A stretch of 64,000 nucleotides of DNA from Locusta migratoria (GCA_026315105.1 CM048744.1:353463168-353527167), one strand, 5' to 3'. Counted from the first letter of the stretch, positions 11,945-24,090 are shown. The notes: generated from the letters alone by a model not told the origin. Numbers and translations are program-made.

Positions 11945-12335
11945 AAAATAGAAACCTTGTCAAGCCGTAGTCAAGTAATGCTCTTACAACCACGCGATAA
12001 TTGATTTTTATTGATAGAAAAAAATTGCTTTAGTTTTTTCCTATATTTTCCTACTTTCCGAGTGACTTTTCCAAATTTTTATTTGTTGCGAACATTCCTT
12101 TTGCTTTCAATATGAAATATACAAAATTTTATCACAATTGGACGAATGGTATTGATGGCTCACTGGAAAAAGGTTAGTTTTCTGCGATTTTCTTCTTTTC
12201 CGGACAACTTTTCCATATTTTGTCACCGTTCAAACCTTGCCTGGACTTACACGAATATTTCAAGACTAAAATTAGCCAAATCGGCTCAGCCGTTCTCAAG
12301 TTTTAGCAAGATTAACGAACAGCAATTAATTTTTT
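11945..12335. repeat. Direct repeat family C, copy 1
   Basis: About 390 bp that recurs at 13070-13460. Shared landmarks include 'ttgatttttatt', 'gacttttccaaatttttatt', 'ttgctttcaa', 'caattgga', 'gctcactggaaaaa' and 'cagccgtt'. An 'acccggcgttgccagggta' motif follows this copy at 12358. The two copies flank about 730 bp of non-coding DNA. No reading frame is supported. Confidence 0.7.
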
Positions 12336-12434
12336 TTGTACATAGACTAGATGAAAACCCGGCGTTGCCAGGGTATTTATTTATTTATTCCTGTCTTGAG
12401 TAAGTACTTCTCCTATCCCTTCTCTCACTGTCCA

Positions 12435-12436
<2 letters not shown>

Positions 12437-12487
<51 letters not shown>
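12437..12487. repeat. Poly-T tract (51 nt)
   Basis: Uninterrupted run of T. It could be the A-tail of a reverse-oriented retroposon, but no body sequence was recognised next to it. Confidence 0.9.
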
Positions 12488-13069
12488 CTAAAAATCAAAT
12501 TATATTTATCAGAGAATATATAAGAAATAAGGCTGTCCTGCATAATGTACAAAATTATAAGTGCAGTGAGCCGATTCTTAGACTATCTGATGATCCCTTT
12601 GTGAAGCTACTGACTCAAAATTTGTATTATTAAAATTAATATGGTTTATATTAAGAGGTAAGTGATACGAAGTTCACCGGCTCATCTAGTCAACTCGGCA
12701 ATGCTTGGGAATTGCTAATATGTATGTTCTCTTGCTTTGAACGTCGAATGTGCCAAATTTTATCGCAATCAAATGAATGTCAAATAGTCAAAATTTTATG
12801 GCAATCGGATGAACAGTTCACAAATTATAGTGTTGAAAACGGAACTTGGTTCGAATTTTGTGACTTTCCATTTTAAATGTCCCTATTTTTTTTACTGAAA
12901 TCTTTTTCAAGACCATAATGAACAAAACAAAAAAAGAATTCCCCCTCTTCGGCATGTGAGTAGACAGTAATAGTGCTAAATTCAATCAAAAACACAATAA
13001 AAAACACACTGTTAGTTTTTCTTAAAATTTCCAATTTTCTGGTAGATTTTCCAAAAAACTTATTTTGTA

Positions 13070-13460
13070 CAAACCTTGTCCTGTCAAGCTGTACTTAAGT
13101 GATGCTCCTACTACCATGTGGCAATTGATTTTTATTTATAGAAAAAAAAATCGCTATCAGTTTTTTCTAAATGTTCCTACTTTCTGGGCGACTTTTCCAA
13201 ATTTTTATTTGATGCGAACCTTCGTCTTGCTTTCAACATGAAATGTACAAAATTTTATTGCAATTGGACAAACAGTTTTGATAGCTCACTGGAAAAAATC
13301 TGTTTCAGTTTTTCCTGATTTTCCTCTTTTCCTGACAACTTTTCCATAACTATTTAAACCTTCCCTGGACTTATACGCTTATTTCAATACTAAAATTAGG
13401 CAAATCAGTTCAGCCGTTATCGAGTTTTAGTGAGACTAACGAATAGCAATTCATTTATAT
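13070..13460. repeat. Direct repeat family C, copy 2
   Basis: Second copy of the repeat at 11945-12335, same orientation, with scattered substitutions and small indels. It ends against an AT repeat where the next transposon starts (13470). Confidence 0.7.
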
Positions 13461-13469
13461 ATATATACA

Positions 13470-14553
13470 CAGTAGAACCTCCTTTTTATACTTTTCAAGG
13501 GACTTCAGTAAAATAGTGTAAAATGCAGAAAAGCGTAAAATGCAGGAAGTAGTGTTTTAAACGGTAAAATGTGCTTACTGGATCAGCCTCGCATTTTCGT
13601 AGTTTGTGATATATGTACATAATAGGCATATAAATACTCACCAGGAAGTTTATTATACAATAAAGGTTATCCAAATTTTTACTATTTTAAGCACAGGGCA
13701 GAACTGGTAATTTTTTGGGACGTAGAAATTTGAGATGTAATTTCATTCATTATAATTGAGGACGCCACTGCTGGGCTGTGTAAAACATCTTTAAAATTAC
13801 TTGAACCAGTTCGATAGATATCGTTTGGACGCCACTGCCAGGCTATGTAACACATCTTCCAAATTACTGCCTTTTACTGGCATTAATTATTTATGTAGTA
13901 AAACTCCTAAAGTTCTGTTCTTTTTGTTTTTTTCGATGTTTCACTCGACAATATTAGAGAATTTATTCATGTTCTCAAGTGCAAACACATGCATAAGTAT
14001 TTTTGTGATGTTTGCATAGGATTGGCATCTCACACTATTACCGCTTTTTTGAGGTTGTGGGTATTATGATACCAAACTTTGACAGATAACGTTCTTTATG
14101 AATCAGAAATATGTATCACAAAAACAATGCAACTCTTTATTCTCACATCAACAAAGCAACTGGTTCCGATTGTTCGAGTACACGCCAGCCACTGTGGCAA
14201 AGAAGCTGGTGGAAAGAGGAACTACATTGTCACAAATTGGCGCGTCGTAAGTCAACTAGATACATACTGCCAACAATGATACGCGAAATATACGTTTGAT
14301 TAAATGCAAAGTGTCAAGAAACTTGACTGCGAATAATTTTTAAGTGCTATACTTTAAGGAGAAAGACATGCTAGCATCAATTTATGTAAAATACGTCATT
14401 TTTTCTTCACGAACAGGCTTTCAAAAAGTGTAAAATGCAGGAAAAGTGTAGATATGATAATGCAAAAATGAGGGCGAATTAACACTGTGAACATAGGAAA
14501 TTTGACGGGACCGACAAAAAATTGTGTAAATGGCAGGAAACGAGGTTTTACTG
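13470..14553. mobile_element. Pogo-like DNA transposon remnant
   Basis: The left end reads CAGTAGAACCTCCTTTTTA; the right end, reverse-complemented, reads CAGTAAAACCTCGTTTCCTG. Ends starting CAGTA-AACC-TC are characteristic of pogo-type Tc1/mariner elements. Subterminal copies of 'gtgtaaaatgcag' occur near both ends (about 13518-13545, 14428-14450). The flanks are AT repeats, so the TA target duplication cannot be judged; the base pair left of the element is CA, not TA. The length of about 1.08 kb and lack of a DDE frame make it an internally deleted, non-autonomous copy. A short open frame at 14079-14279 has no recognised domain. Confidence 0.6.
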
Positions 14554-14944
14554 TATATATATATATATATATAGATGTTGTAGATGCTATATGTTTAAAA
14601 AGATGTTATATCAGAAATTAATTAAAATTGTTGTTATGTGATAACGTGTCTCTGGTCATTCAGATGCTGTGTGTGAATACTTTATGGATTTTGTTATCTA
14701 TGGATCTAAAATAATGCACCTTTGGATCATCCATTACTGAAATGTAAAATTTCGATAAAATTTTCTAAATAAATTTTTTGCTTAAATTCTGTGTGGTCAT
14801 CGAGAATTTAAGAACAAAATAACAAACATAGGTTGTTTGGAGGTATCACTTGAAAATGGCATAAGCTGAAAAGGCCGTCATGAAAAAATAAAATATTTGC
14901 AGCACTTGGGTAACTATCATTGTATTATTATGACATATTTCACC

Positions 14945-15490
14945 CTGCGGCCCCTACAGTGCCCCTCAGGGGATCAGCATTAATTTGCTGAGTACGGGCT
15001 TTGCGAACCCCTGGGTCCTGAGCCGTGGGCTGTGTTGCGCCAACAGTTCACTAGACCATAAGCTCTGTGCGTGCTTCAATGACCAACATTGTACGTTTGA
15101 GCCCGGGGATCTTCGTTTAATCGCCTGGGTCGCGAGGACGATACAGACCTCTATAATATACCCCTCAATCTGAAGGTGTGCTACGTGCTGAGGAGATGCA
15201 AGGCTGTTGAGGTTGAACAGTCACTAAGGGGCAACCTCTGAGAAACCTGTTACACCTCAGTTGTATAAGGCTTACCAAGGCGCACGGGGCTCTGCCTGGC
15301 TGGACTTTTAGATCCCTAGCTGCTCGTGGGAACATGATGAAACGAGCAGTCAACAGCATCGGCACACGCAAAAACACCGTCTCTAAGTGTGGGTAGACTG
15401 ACTTCAATGTGACAGCATATGAACCTAAGACGTTCCGTTCCCGTGTCTTGGGAGAAATATAAGGCCCACAATAGATCTGAGCCATACATG
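14945..15490 (+). mobile_element. Second copy of the I-type LINE leader and ORF1 start, cut at its 3' side
   Basis: Matches 7640-8215: 'cagcattaatttgctga', 'gtgttgcgccaaca', 'taatcgcctgggtcgcgagg', 'tgctacgtgctgaggagatg', then the start of ORF1 with ATGATG at 15334 and a GTRKNTVSK-like peptide that soon meets a stop. It has one leader unit instead of two. The match stops at 'gatctgagccatac' (about 15490), where a GC/CA microsatellite begins. It is a 5' piece without the 3' part, which is the reverse of ordinary LINE truncation. Confidence 0.7.
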
Positions 15491-15493
15491 CTG

Positions 15494-15512
15494 TGCGCGC
15501 GCGCGCACACAC

Positions 15513-15577
<65 letters not shown>

Positions 15578-15584
15578 GCGCGCG
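15494..15584. repeat. Compound (GC)n(CA)n(CG)n microsatellite
   Basis: GCGCGCGC, then about 30 CA units with one interruption, then CGCGCGCG. Alternating purine-pyrimidine over about 90 bp. It sits exactly at the 3' break of the LINE leader copy. Confidence 0.95.
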
Positions 15585-15844
15585 TAAATGGTATAAGGTG
15601 TCAAAATGATACAAATGGTACATTACTCGACAAAAAAGTCTAATGAGATATTGTTGTATCATATATTTTTGTATTCTTAAAAACCAATATTTGTAGGACT
15701 GATGATAGGTATATTTCTGTTTACATTGTTGACTGATGACACACAAGAGATCCCTGTAACTGCATGGCCTATCCACACTGCCATCTCGTGCTCAGGGGTG
15801 CGAGAGAGATCACGCAATACACCACGCCATGAGACTTGTAAACT

Positions 15845-16790
15845 TGGATGTGTAGTTGTTGTTGTGGTCTTGAGTCTGCAGAATGGTTTGATGCCACTCT
15901 CTACGCTACAATATCCTGTGCGAGCCTCTTCATCTGACAATAAGTTCGGCAACCTACATTCTTTTGAATCTGTTTACTGTATTCATCCCTCCGTCTCCCT
16001 CTCCTCTATGATTTTTACCTCACACTCTTCCCTCTAATGCTAAGTTGACAATTCCTTGATGTCTCAGAATGTGTCGCACCAACCTATCCCTTCTCGTGGT
16101 CAGGATATGCCAGAAGCTCCTTTTCTTCCCAGTTCCGTTAAGCACCTCCTAATTAGCACCTACCCATCTAATTTTCATCATTCATCTGTAGCACTACATT
16201 TCAATTGCTTTCAGAAAGGACATCCTAACAATTTAAATTAATATTGTATGTAAACAAATTTCGCTTCTTCAGAAACACTTTTCTTCCCATAGCAATTCTG
16301 CTTGTTATATCTTCTTTACTTCACCCATCAGAAGTTATCTTGCTACCCAAATAACAAAACTCATCTACTACTATTATTGTCTCATTACCTAATGTAATTC
16401 CTTCAGCATTGCCTGACTTTCTGATGTTACATTCCATTATCCTTGTTTTAGTATTGTTGAGGTTCATCTTATACCCTCCTTCAAGACACTTCCATTCCAT
16501 TCAATTGCTCTTCCAGATCCTTTGCGGTCTCTGACAGAATTAATATGTCATTGGCAAACTCCAAAGTTTTATTTCTTCTCCCTGAACTTCAATTCCCTCT
16601 CCAAATTTCTCTTCACTGCTTGCTCAATGTACAGATTGAACAACACTGGGGAAAGGCTACAACCCTGCCTTACTCCCTTCTCAACCTCTGCATCTCTTTC
16701 ATGCATTTTTATTCCATTGTGAGTGAATCACACTTCATCTGTGATGAGCATTTTGTTGACATAATCATGCTGCGCACTATGTAACAAAAA
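15845..16790 (-). mobile_element. Reverse-strand LINE 3' part (RT fragment and tail)
   Basis: Read on the - strand, 16680-16640 gives GVRQGCSLSPVLFNL-like RT motif B, then an EFKF...LEFAND-like region (the FADD box, here decayed), then NLNNTKTRIMECN and TIIVVDEFCYLGSKI (about 16440-16330), the classic end of a LINE reverse transcriptase. Farther on are a region with 'gacacattctgag' and a terminal 'aagaccacaacaacaac' (near 15860), which I recognise as a frequent LINE 3' end in locust DNA. Frameshifts break the protein. It is 5'-truncated near 16790. The clade (L2, CR1 or similar) is uncertain. Confidence 0.6.
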
Positions 16791-18149
16791 CCATTCTGAG
16801 AATTCATGTTGTGGAGGGAAAACTTGTTTTCCAATGCTTGTTCACATTGAATGTGGTAAGACCACTGATGCTCCTCTTCAGTGTGTGATGACCAATAGTG
16901 TTTGATACACCCATTTGGCAGGCAATGCTTCTAGTACTTTGAATAGGATGCGGTCCAGAACTCTTTCCTCAGTTTCCAATGTACGATCAGCACGTTGTGA
17001 ACCTCTGCCTTCTGTGCAAGGCAGTAAAGAGCCAGTATATCTCAATCTAAGGAAATTAAATTCACACTCATTAGTTTTATTCTCTCATGATGCAACAAAA
17101 AAGAAAAACATATCAGTACAGAAGATGTATTTCACATACAGACAAAAATTAAAGAAGTATACATACCTTGACATACAGTATCTGTGACTTCCACAAACCA
17201 CCCATCATCCATCATCTCCTCATGGCCTAGGTCGTGAATAACATTTACCGTCAGTTCCTTCCCTTTTCCCTCCTTTCATATCTGACAAAGGAAAATATTT
17301 CCGAAAGCTTGTGCCATATTTTTCGTTTCTATTTTCTTGTTTTTATGTGACTGTTGGTGGTACAGAACTAAGGTAAGTACTGGTCAGCCAATCTAGCTGT
17401 TTTCAGGAATATTTTAGCATCTCAGTTGAGAATTTCCATCAGTAATCTTATTGATAACTACTTTACTTTATGAAGAAGTAAATGTGTCATAATCATGTAC
17501 AAGTAGAGAATTACAATGAAACAAAAACCTTTTGTGAACAGCAGCAAATGTCTCTTGTGCAAGAAGTCATTGTCATGGGAAGCATTCTCGATAAATTGGT
17601 ACAGCTGTCCTCCCAACAGCTTTTGCCTCACTATAAATTAAATTAATAATGCCTATTTCAGCAATAGTAAATCTCTCTTCCATTCTTACAGCTAACAGAG
17701 TTGCAAAAATGTCTGTACAGGTTACTTGATGGCTGTCGTCACTCGGCATTTTACAATGATGCGGCCACTCAGACTGTAGTTGCCTATGTGTTTACGATTC
17801 ATGGTCGCATTGTAAATAGGCGCTGTGGGCAATAACAGGAATCGTTTGCTTATGTACATACACTGCCAAGTGTCTACTTTTCGAAAAACATTGACCTGGG
17901 ATGAACTTTTTACAACCTTACAAAATTATTATTATTATTATTATTTTTTTTTTTTTTTTTTTTTTGTCAAGCTCATCTGACAAGATGTACCATCTGTATA
18001 ATTTTGGCGTCTTATACCATTTACCTCACTTTCTATTTAAGGTGATTGTTTCTGTTGCAAAAGTTCTACCTCAGAAGTACTCCTTTTATACCTTGAAACA
18101 ACTAAGAGGTACATAGCTGCTGCCTCCAATCATTAGGGCTCATTTGTGA

Positions 18150-19300
18150 TTGTATTTAAAGTGAGAAGTTATGTGCTGGGTTAGTGATGGCGTGAGGGTG
18201 TAAGGGAGGGTCAGTAGGGTACGGCTGCAGAAAAATGCCAGTTCTGCCTGCCTGTGAGAGCTTGCAGGGGTTCGGCATCGGGAGGCTGTGTTGGAGACAG
18301 GGATGGATAGTGGGAGGGTTAGGAGAGAAGAGGAAAGAACTTATATATGCATTACTAGGATAGAAGGCATGTGTAGTCGGAGCAGGGAAAGGGATGGCTA
18401 TTGTAGGACATGCACCTGTGACTTTTGAGGCCAAAGGGATTGTGGGAACCAACAATATGATATAGGGATAGTTCCCACCAACAAAGTTTTTAAAAAATAT
18501 GGTGTTAATGGGAAGAATGCAGATGGTATAAGCTGTGAAGTCATCATTAAAGTGGAGCATTTCATGCTGGGTGGCATTTTCAGCAACTGATTCAGCTGTC
18601 TCTTGGCAACCGTTCATTCATGTGAACAAAGCCAAAATGCCTTCATAGAATGCAGCAAAAATGACTGAAGTTAAGTTTATAGATCACACGGGTCCTTTCA
18701 CAGGTGGCCTTGTCTTTGATGGGTTAGATGTGATAGGACTGGAGTAGATGGTAGTGTGAGGATGCCAGGAGACAAGGGGTTAGTAGCAGGGGTGGTGTAA
18801 GGATGGGTAAGGATTTTGCAAAGTTTGGGGTGGGGAGAATAGGTTCTTATTTTAGGCCAGGATGCAAGCGTCATAATATTATTGAAGTATGTTATTCAGT
18901 TGCTCCAGTTCAAAGTGGTTCTAGGTCAATGGGAGGAGTCTTACTATGAGGTCAGATTCTGTAAATGTTTGGGATGCAAGGTGATTTGATTTGTTTCTGG
19001 ATGAGTTGGGAGGGTAGTTTGTCTGTGCAAGTCTCATTGAGGTCCTTGGTACATTTTGAAAGGAGCTGCTTGTCATCTCAGATGCGACAGATATGGGTTA
19101 TCAGACATCGAAGTAAGTTCCCAAATGGGATTGGGGGGAGGAATTGGAGGTATTGAGGTTTTCGGTGGAATGTGGATGGGCTGTCCTCACACTCAATCTA
19201 GTTGATGAAGTTTTCAATGGATGACTCTGAAAAGTTGATGATATAACTGGCAGGAAAAATTTTTCATTGAGATTGGTGTTCAACACAAGTTTCTGTTGTT
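18150..19300 (-). repeat. Dispersed repeat family D, copy 1
   Basis: Reverse-strand text around 18620-18480 (TQHEMLHFNDDFTAYTICIL...) resembles that at 55440-55330 (NDCFTACTMWILRTN...), and the part near 18700 (ARPPVKGP) resembles 21560 (ARPPVKAATQF). The translations are broken and Pro/Ser/Thr-rich with no domain I know; they are used here only to show that three places share one repeat. It ends about 200 bp before exon 19511. Confidence 0.45.
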
Positions 19301-19352
19301 TCTAATCATGTCAGTTTTACCTAAATTTATCCAACTATTATTCATAATCATA

Positions 19353-19354
<2 letters not shown>

Positions 19355-19406
<52 letters not shown>

Positions 19407-19417
19407 CGCGCGCGCCC
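19355..19417. repeat. (GT)n(GC)n tract 94 bp before an exon
   Basis: About 22 GT units followed by about 8 GC units. The alternating purine-pyrimidine run is a good Z-DNA candidate. It lies between repeat family D and the 19511 acceptor, within the part of the intron where splicing signals act. Confidence 0.95.
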
Positions 19418-19510
19418 ACGTAATTCTTTGAGCTGCTTCTCATAGCTTTTATCAAATAGAGCTATAAAAAGTTATGAAAAACAATTATCTGGAAAATAAT
19501 TTTGTTGTAG

Positions 19511-19640
19511 CCAAAACTGGAAGTTCCTGACTATAGCAGTGATGGTGAAAGCAGAACAGAAAGTGGAAATGGAGCTCATTATGGGGGAATAGAAAACCCT
19601 CTTGATGCGAAAGCGGCATACGCTACAGGAGGACTACAAG
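19511..19640 (+). CDS. Exon of BTB/C2H2-type transcription factor: acidic linker
   Basis: The exon starts after TTTGTTGTAG (acceptor ending 19510) and stops at a GTATTA donor (19641). It is 130 nt, phase 0 in and phase 1 out, which matches exon 904-1104 before it and 39981 after it. It encodes PKLEVPDYSSDGESRTESGN..., an acidic, Ser-rich stretch, then a Gly/Ala-rich end (KAAYATGGLQ). The SSDGES and RTESG sites fit casein-kinase-type phosphorylation. Spliced to the previous exon it reads ...APDIVE-PKLEVPDYSS..., a continuous acidic region. No folded domain is seen; it is part of the variable linker. The donor lacks the common A/G at +3 to +5 consensus (GTATTA), so it may be weak. Confidence 0.78.
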
Positions 19641-20825
19641 GTATTATGTGTAAAGTTTTAAATATAGTGGCCGCTACTTTTTAATGTGAATACTTTAGGG
19701 TGTACTAATCAGAGAAACAAGTCACAGCTCTCCAAAATACGGGCTCAATTTGAAACAGATATCAATCTCTATAATAAGATATATGTGATTTTCTGTGTCT
19801 GCTAGTTATTATGGCACATGATTATCGTATGAGTGAAATAAATTTATATTGATGTCTACACACAGAATTTGATGTACTATAAACTATGGTTCCAAGAGGA
19901 AGGCAACAGCCGGAGATGACTTTTTTTGGTGACTTGTACCTGTGTGATTGTACGAATGAAAGTGTGTGTCCTTTTTCTGGCATAGGCTGTGGTCAAAAAC
20001 TAATTTATTTTTGTGAGTGATTGTGTTTGCAGTGAGTTTCAAACTATCCTCATTATATTATTCAAGAGTCTCAGTTTCACATATTGAGGAAGTCAGTAAC
20101 AACCTCTGGCCGGAATTTAGCTTGTCATTGATCATTGTTGTATGTCCTCCTCAGTGATATTCACCAAAATTCTGTCAAATTGACATGTTGGATAATCAGA
20201 ATTCTAAGCTGATGAGAAGGCCCTGGTAAAATGTGTGTAGTGATCATGTCATACAAGACTGGATGTATGCTGCTGCTGGCGGTCATTTTGCACCAACCTG
20301 TGATGCTAATTTGTCTTGTACTGGTCAGAATCCACAATGCCATGTATGCACTTGCATTGTTCCTTTGTGTTGTTACCATAGATATTGAACAAGTTTTGCT
20401 GTGAGAAGTTTTCAAAGTTTGATATCTTGTAAATGAATTCCACTAGAATCCTGCAACAAATACCACCATCAGTCTGCTTTACACCCAAAGTAGTCCATAA
20501 ATTTCAATAGGCGTTGTTCCACTTAGTGTATTTTTCTGCAGAAAATAACTTCCTAAGTATTATTACACTCTGTTTAATGGTTAACAGTTCAAGCTCCTGA
20601 CTACCATTGAAAGCACACATCAGTAGCTCTTTCCAAGTTTTAGGTGATTCAGAGAAATTGGAGGAGAATCAAAAACATGAAAAATTTTTGCTCAGTATCT
20701 ATGGACTGAGGATAAGTTCAAAAAAGTCTTACAAATGGAAATTTGAGGTTGGAATGCTACATATATAATGAGGATAGTTCGTAACTCACCACAGAAATGT
20801 TTGTTGAGCTGCAACATACAGTTGG

Positions 20826-20906
20826 AATTAACAATGTAGTAATAAGGACGATTTACAACTCACCACAAAGACGTGACATCGAGCTGCAACAGGCACATAA
20901 AAAAAA

Positions 20907-20964
<58 letters not shown>

Positions 20965-21235
20965 CACTTTCAGCTATTGGCCATGGCTTTCTTCAGAAAA
21001 TAGTTCACGCAATCACCCCGGCACACAACACAGTCACAAAACCGTCATTGCCAGTTGTCGCAGCTGCGGTTGTGTGTGACTGTGTTGTGTGCCTGTGTGA
21101 TAGCGTGACAGTTCTATTTTCTAAAGAAGGCCATGACTGATAGCTGAAAGTGTTGTATGTCTTTTTTATGTGCCCATCACAGCTTGTCGCCACATCTTTG
21201 CGATAAGTTGTAAACTGTTCTTATATTAATTTTGG
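20826..21235. mobile_element. Fold-back element, family A, with CA microsatellite
   Basis: Left arm: 'aataaggacgatttacaac', 'caccacaaagacgtg', 'gctgcaacaggcacataaaa', a CA run (about 20910-20962), then 'cagctattggccatggc' and 'ttcttcagaaaatag'. The right half is the reverse complement of this order, down to 'cacatctttgcgataagttg' and 'taaactgttcttat'. The whole could fold into one long hairpin. No coding capacity. A separate short fragment of the same start lies at 20765-20825. Confidence 0.7.
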
Positions 21236-21299
21236 GACCAGAGCATGTACTGTAGGGATAAAATCCCACCTGTGCTCTGCAGAAAATCTTTTAGTGGGA

Positions 21300-21321
21300 C
21301 GGGGTGGGGGGGGGGGGGGTG
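21300..21321. repeat. Short G-rich run
   Basis: A G-rich run, mostly uninterrupted G, followed by TGG repeats; capable of G-quadruplex formation in principle. No function shown. Confidence 0.7.
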
Positions 21322-21429
21322 GTTGTAGGATTTAGATGGCCGGGGCTGTGAAGCAGCCTTTGAAATAAAGTATATCCTCAGTTGCATGTTGGGCTGCAGG
21401 GTTGTCTACCTTGTTTTGACCACAATTCT

Positions 21430-21745
21430 AATGGGCAGTGAGTTAGTAATCATACCAAAATAAAATAAAATAAAAATAAATAAAAAATGTGCAGAAATTG
21501 CACCATGTTTGGTAAATTGTGTGGCTGCTTTCACAGGTGGCCTGGCCTTTGGTAGGGTAGGATAAGCCTGTGATGGGACTGGTAGTGCCAGGTGGGTGGT
21601 TTTCCAGGTCTTGCAGCAGGGTCTCTTGTAGGGATATGACCCCTTTGGCAGGGGGATGTGTTTGGGGTGTGGCATAGGAATGGACTAGGATGTTATGGAG
21701 TTTGGCTGGATGACAGAACACCACAGAGTGTAACATAATGGGTCA
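21430..21745 (-). repeat. Dispersed repeat family D, copy 2 (partial)
   Basis: Reverse-strand reading contains KGSYPYKRPCCKTWKTT and KARPPVKAATQFTKHG, similar in order to the piece near 18720 of copy 1. It contains a TAAAATAAA-like simple stretch at 21460-21490 and no supported gene. Confidence 0.45.
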
Positions 21746-23229
21746 TAGTTCGTTGTTTCTTGATGTTCTTGTAGATCGTTGCTTTCGGTAGTGGCTGGCT
21801 GAAATTTTATGGGGTAAAACTAATCTGCTACAAATAACGCAGGCAATACATAAGATGGCAGTTCATTGACTTTTTAATTCCTTATTACTGTCCAATTGTC
21901 CCCATTTTTGGCCAGCATACAAGTCTCATTAATTACAATTACTAGGACCCACAAAGTACTTTCCACACATCAATAATACAAATTAACACAGTTCGTGTGT
22001 GGAATACAAACAACAGAGGTGTACTGTGTGGCACAAATATGGATTAACCATGGTAGATACACTTTCTACACAAGTAACACTGATGAACTTTTAACATGCT
22101 ATTCAAATTAGATTCCCCACTGGCATGGATTGTGCATCCTAACAAAAATGTAACAAGACTCCGAAATGGTGACGATTGTGCCTCAGATCACGGATGAAAA
22201 AATACTCGGAACTAGCGAGGGTTGTGTATCAAATAGAGGATGAAACAATACTCATTTACAAGGCACGAACGCTTCCTATTTATATCGTCCAAACAATGTC
22301 ACTGAAAATTCCGTATTGTTCATTGAGTTCATTACATTAATTATCATGGGAAAGTAAACAATTACATGCAACTGACTATAGTAAAAGATAGCGTAAATAA
22401 TACTGAGTAAATTGATACACAAATTTAATTAATATTGCCTTACTTTCAAATATTTTTAAATAGGTTTTTAAACAATTAGTAATAAATGGTAATTATACAA
22501 AAACTAATAAGGGTAAAGCTTTCCTAACATTACTTGTGAACACAATAATGCCTACTCTAATATTATGAAAAAAGAATTTACTTAGTTTTATCAGAAATGC
22601 TATTTAGCATACTATCTGAAATACAACAACATGTCTCTGGCATTAACTAATTAATATTTGCTAATTAAAAAAACTTCTCCAATGTCAAATAATAGAAAAT
22701 GACTTCAGCTAGTTACATTATAAAAAAAAGACTCACAAAAGTTCTGGAAAATAAATTGATAATAGACTAATTACATTCATATCTGTTATTAAACAAAAGT
22801 GGTACTGGGAGATTCAGTAGTCCAAGCAAATGGGAATAAATCCAAACATGCTTCATTACAAGAGGTGGAGAGGATCTTGGGCAGGATGTTTTTCATTTTA
22901 GGGGATGGTGAGCAAGAATCAAAATCTTTACGAAGAATGCAGTTTGGTTGTTCCAACTACAGTGCAATCATTGCATGCCTATTATTATTATTATTATTAT
23001 TATATATTGGTATGAGTACCAACCACCTGCTTAGTAGAATCAATGGCCAATGTCAGACTGTGGCCAAAAACACGGTAGACCACCCTGTGGAACGTCATGC
23101 AGCTGAGAATAATTTGCTTGATTTTTGAAAACATTATTGGAAAGTATAGTGGTACATTTATTTAAAACTAATCACTCTTGATCCCACAATTTACATATAT
23201 GTAGTTAATCTGCAATTAAGTAACTGCCT

Positions 23230-23830
23230 AACAGACTGTTCAGAGAAATGCTTTTAGACAATTTCCCTGCTATTCCATTCTCGAATAGTGTGTGGAAAAA
23301 AATCTATACCTTTCCATTTCACATCTGATTTCTCTTATTTTATTTTGATTATTTTATTATGTCTCCCTAAGTAGGTGGGAGCCAACAAAATAAGTTCACA
23401 TTCGGATGATAAAGATGGTGAAAGAAATTTTGTGAATAGATCTTGCCACAGCATATAGAGCTTTTCATTTAATCCTATCCAACTCAACGTGTGCATCATT
23501 TCTGTGATACAGTCTCCCTATATCGCAGTAATACAAAATGAGCTGCCCTTTGTAAACTTTTTCTATGTCCTCCCTCACTCCCACCTCTGATGATAGAACA
23601 CTAGGCAGAAATACTCCAAACAGAGGATGGACAAGTGTAGTAACTTTAGTGGAATTATTGCATCTTCTAAGTGTTCTGCTAATGAAACACAGCCTTTGGT
23701 TTGCCTCCTCTTCTACATTTTCTGTATGTTCTTTTCAAATAAGAGTGTATGTGATTGTGTGTGCGCATGCTCGTGTGTGTGCGCATGTTAACTTTGGGTC
23801 AATAGATCATTTTCTTCATGATAGTTCATA
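23230..23830 (-). mobile_element. Decayed LINE 3' part, reverse strand (possible)
   Basis: The - strand translates, across frame breaks, into a stretch like EDIEKVYKGQLILYYRDIGR and YHRNDAHVELDRIKWKALY, which resembles the post-RT region of jockey/CR1-type LINEs in which a chain of 'IQRRAARFV' is followed by 'LGW..L..RR'. The text also resembles a very common locust repeat. No RT catalytic motif is present, so the call is tentative. Confidence 0.4.
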
Positions 23831-24090
23831 ATGTTTGAGGAAAGTATATGTTCTAAAACCCTGCTGCAAACCAACATCAATGATATAGACATGTAATTTT
23901 GTGGATAACTCCTATTGCCTTTCTTCTATATTGGAATGGCCTGTCAAAGTTCCCAGTCCTCGGGTATGGATCTTTTTTAGATCAAGCATTTTGTATGATA
24001 GCGGGGTATGGAGGTATTGTGTCAGTGTACTGTGAAACAAACCTGATTGGAATACAGTCTAGATCGGAAGACATGTCTTGTTAAGGGACA

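Larger units (their letters stand above)
1105..19510 (+). other. Intron of about 18.4 kb, filled with mobile elements
   Basis: GT-AG intron between two phase-0 exons. It carries a fold-back element near 2.8 kb, a DDE transposase relic, an I-type LINE, a pogo-like element, a second LINE leader copy, a reverse-strand LINE 3' end and a dispersed repeat at 18.2-19.3 kb, all listed separately. Stretches 1110-2760, 3050-4320, 5510-5930, 6310-7400, 12490-13060 and 16790-18150 show no gene and no element I can name; they are AT-rich with short homopolymers. Near 17930-17965 there is a short ATT repeat followed by a T run. Confidence 0.75.

Noticed and set aside
18156..18617. A 153-codon reverse-strand frame as a host gene
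   Set aside because: It is Pro/Ser/Thr-rich, shares text with two other places and has no domain or splice support; treated as dispersed repeat family D.
22799..23128. A 109-codon forward frame as a gene
   Set aside because: It includes a TTA repeat coding for leucines and its end resembles a dispersed repeat; no domain.
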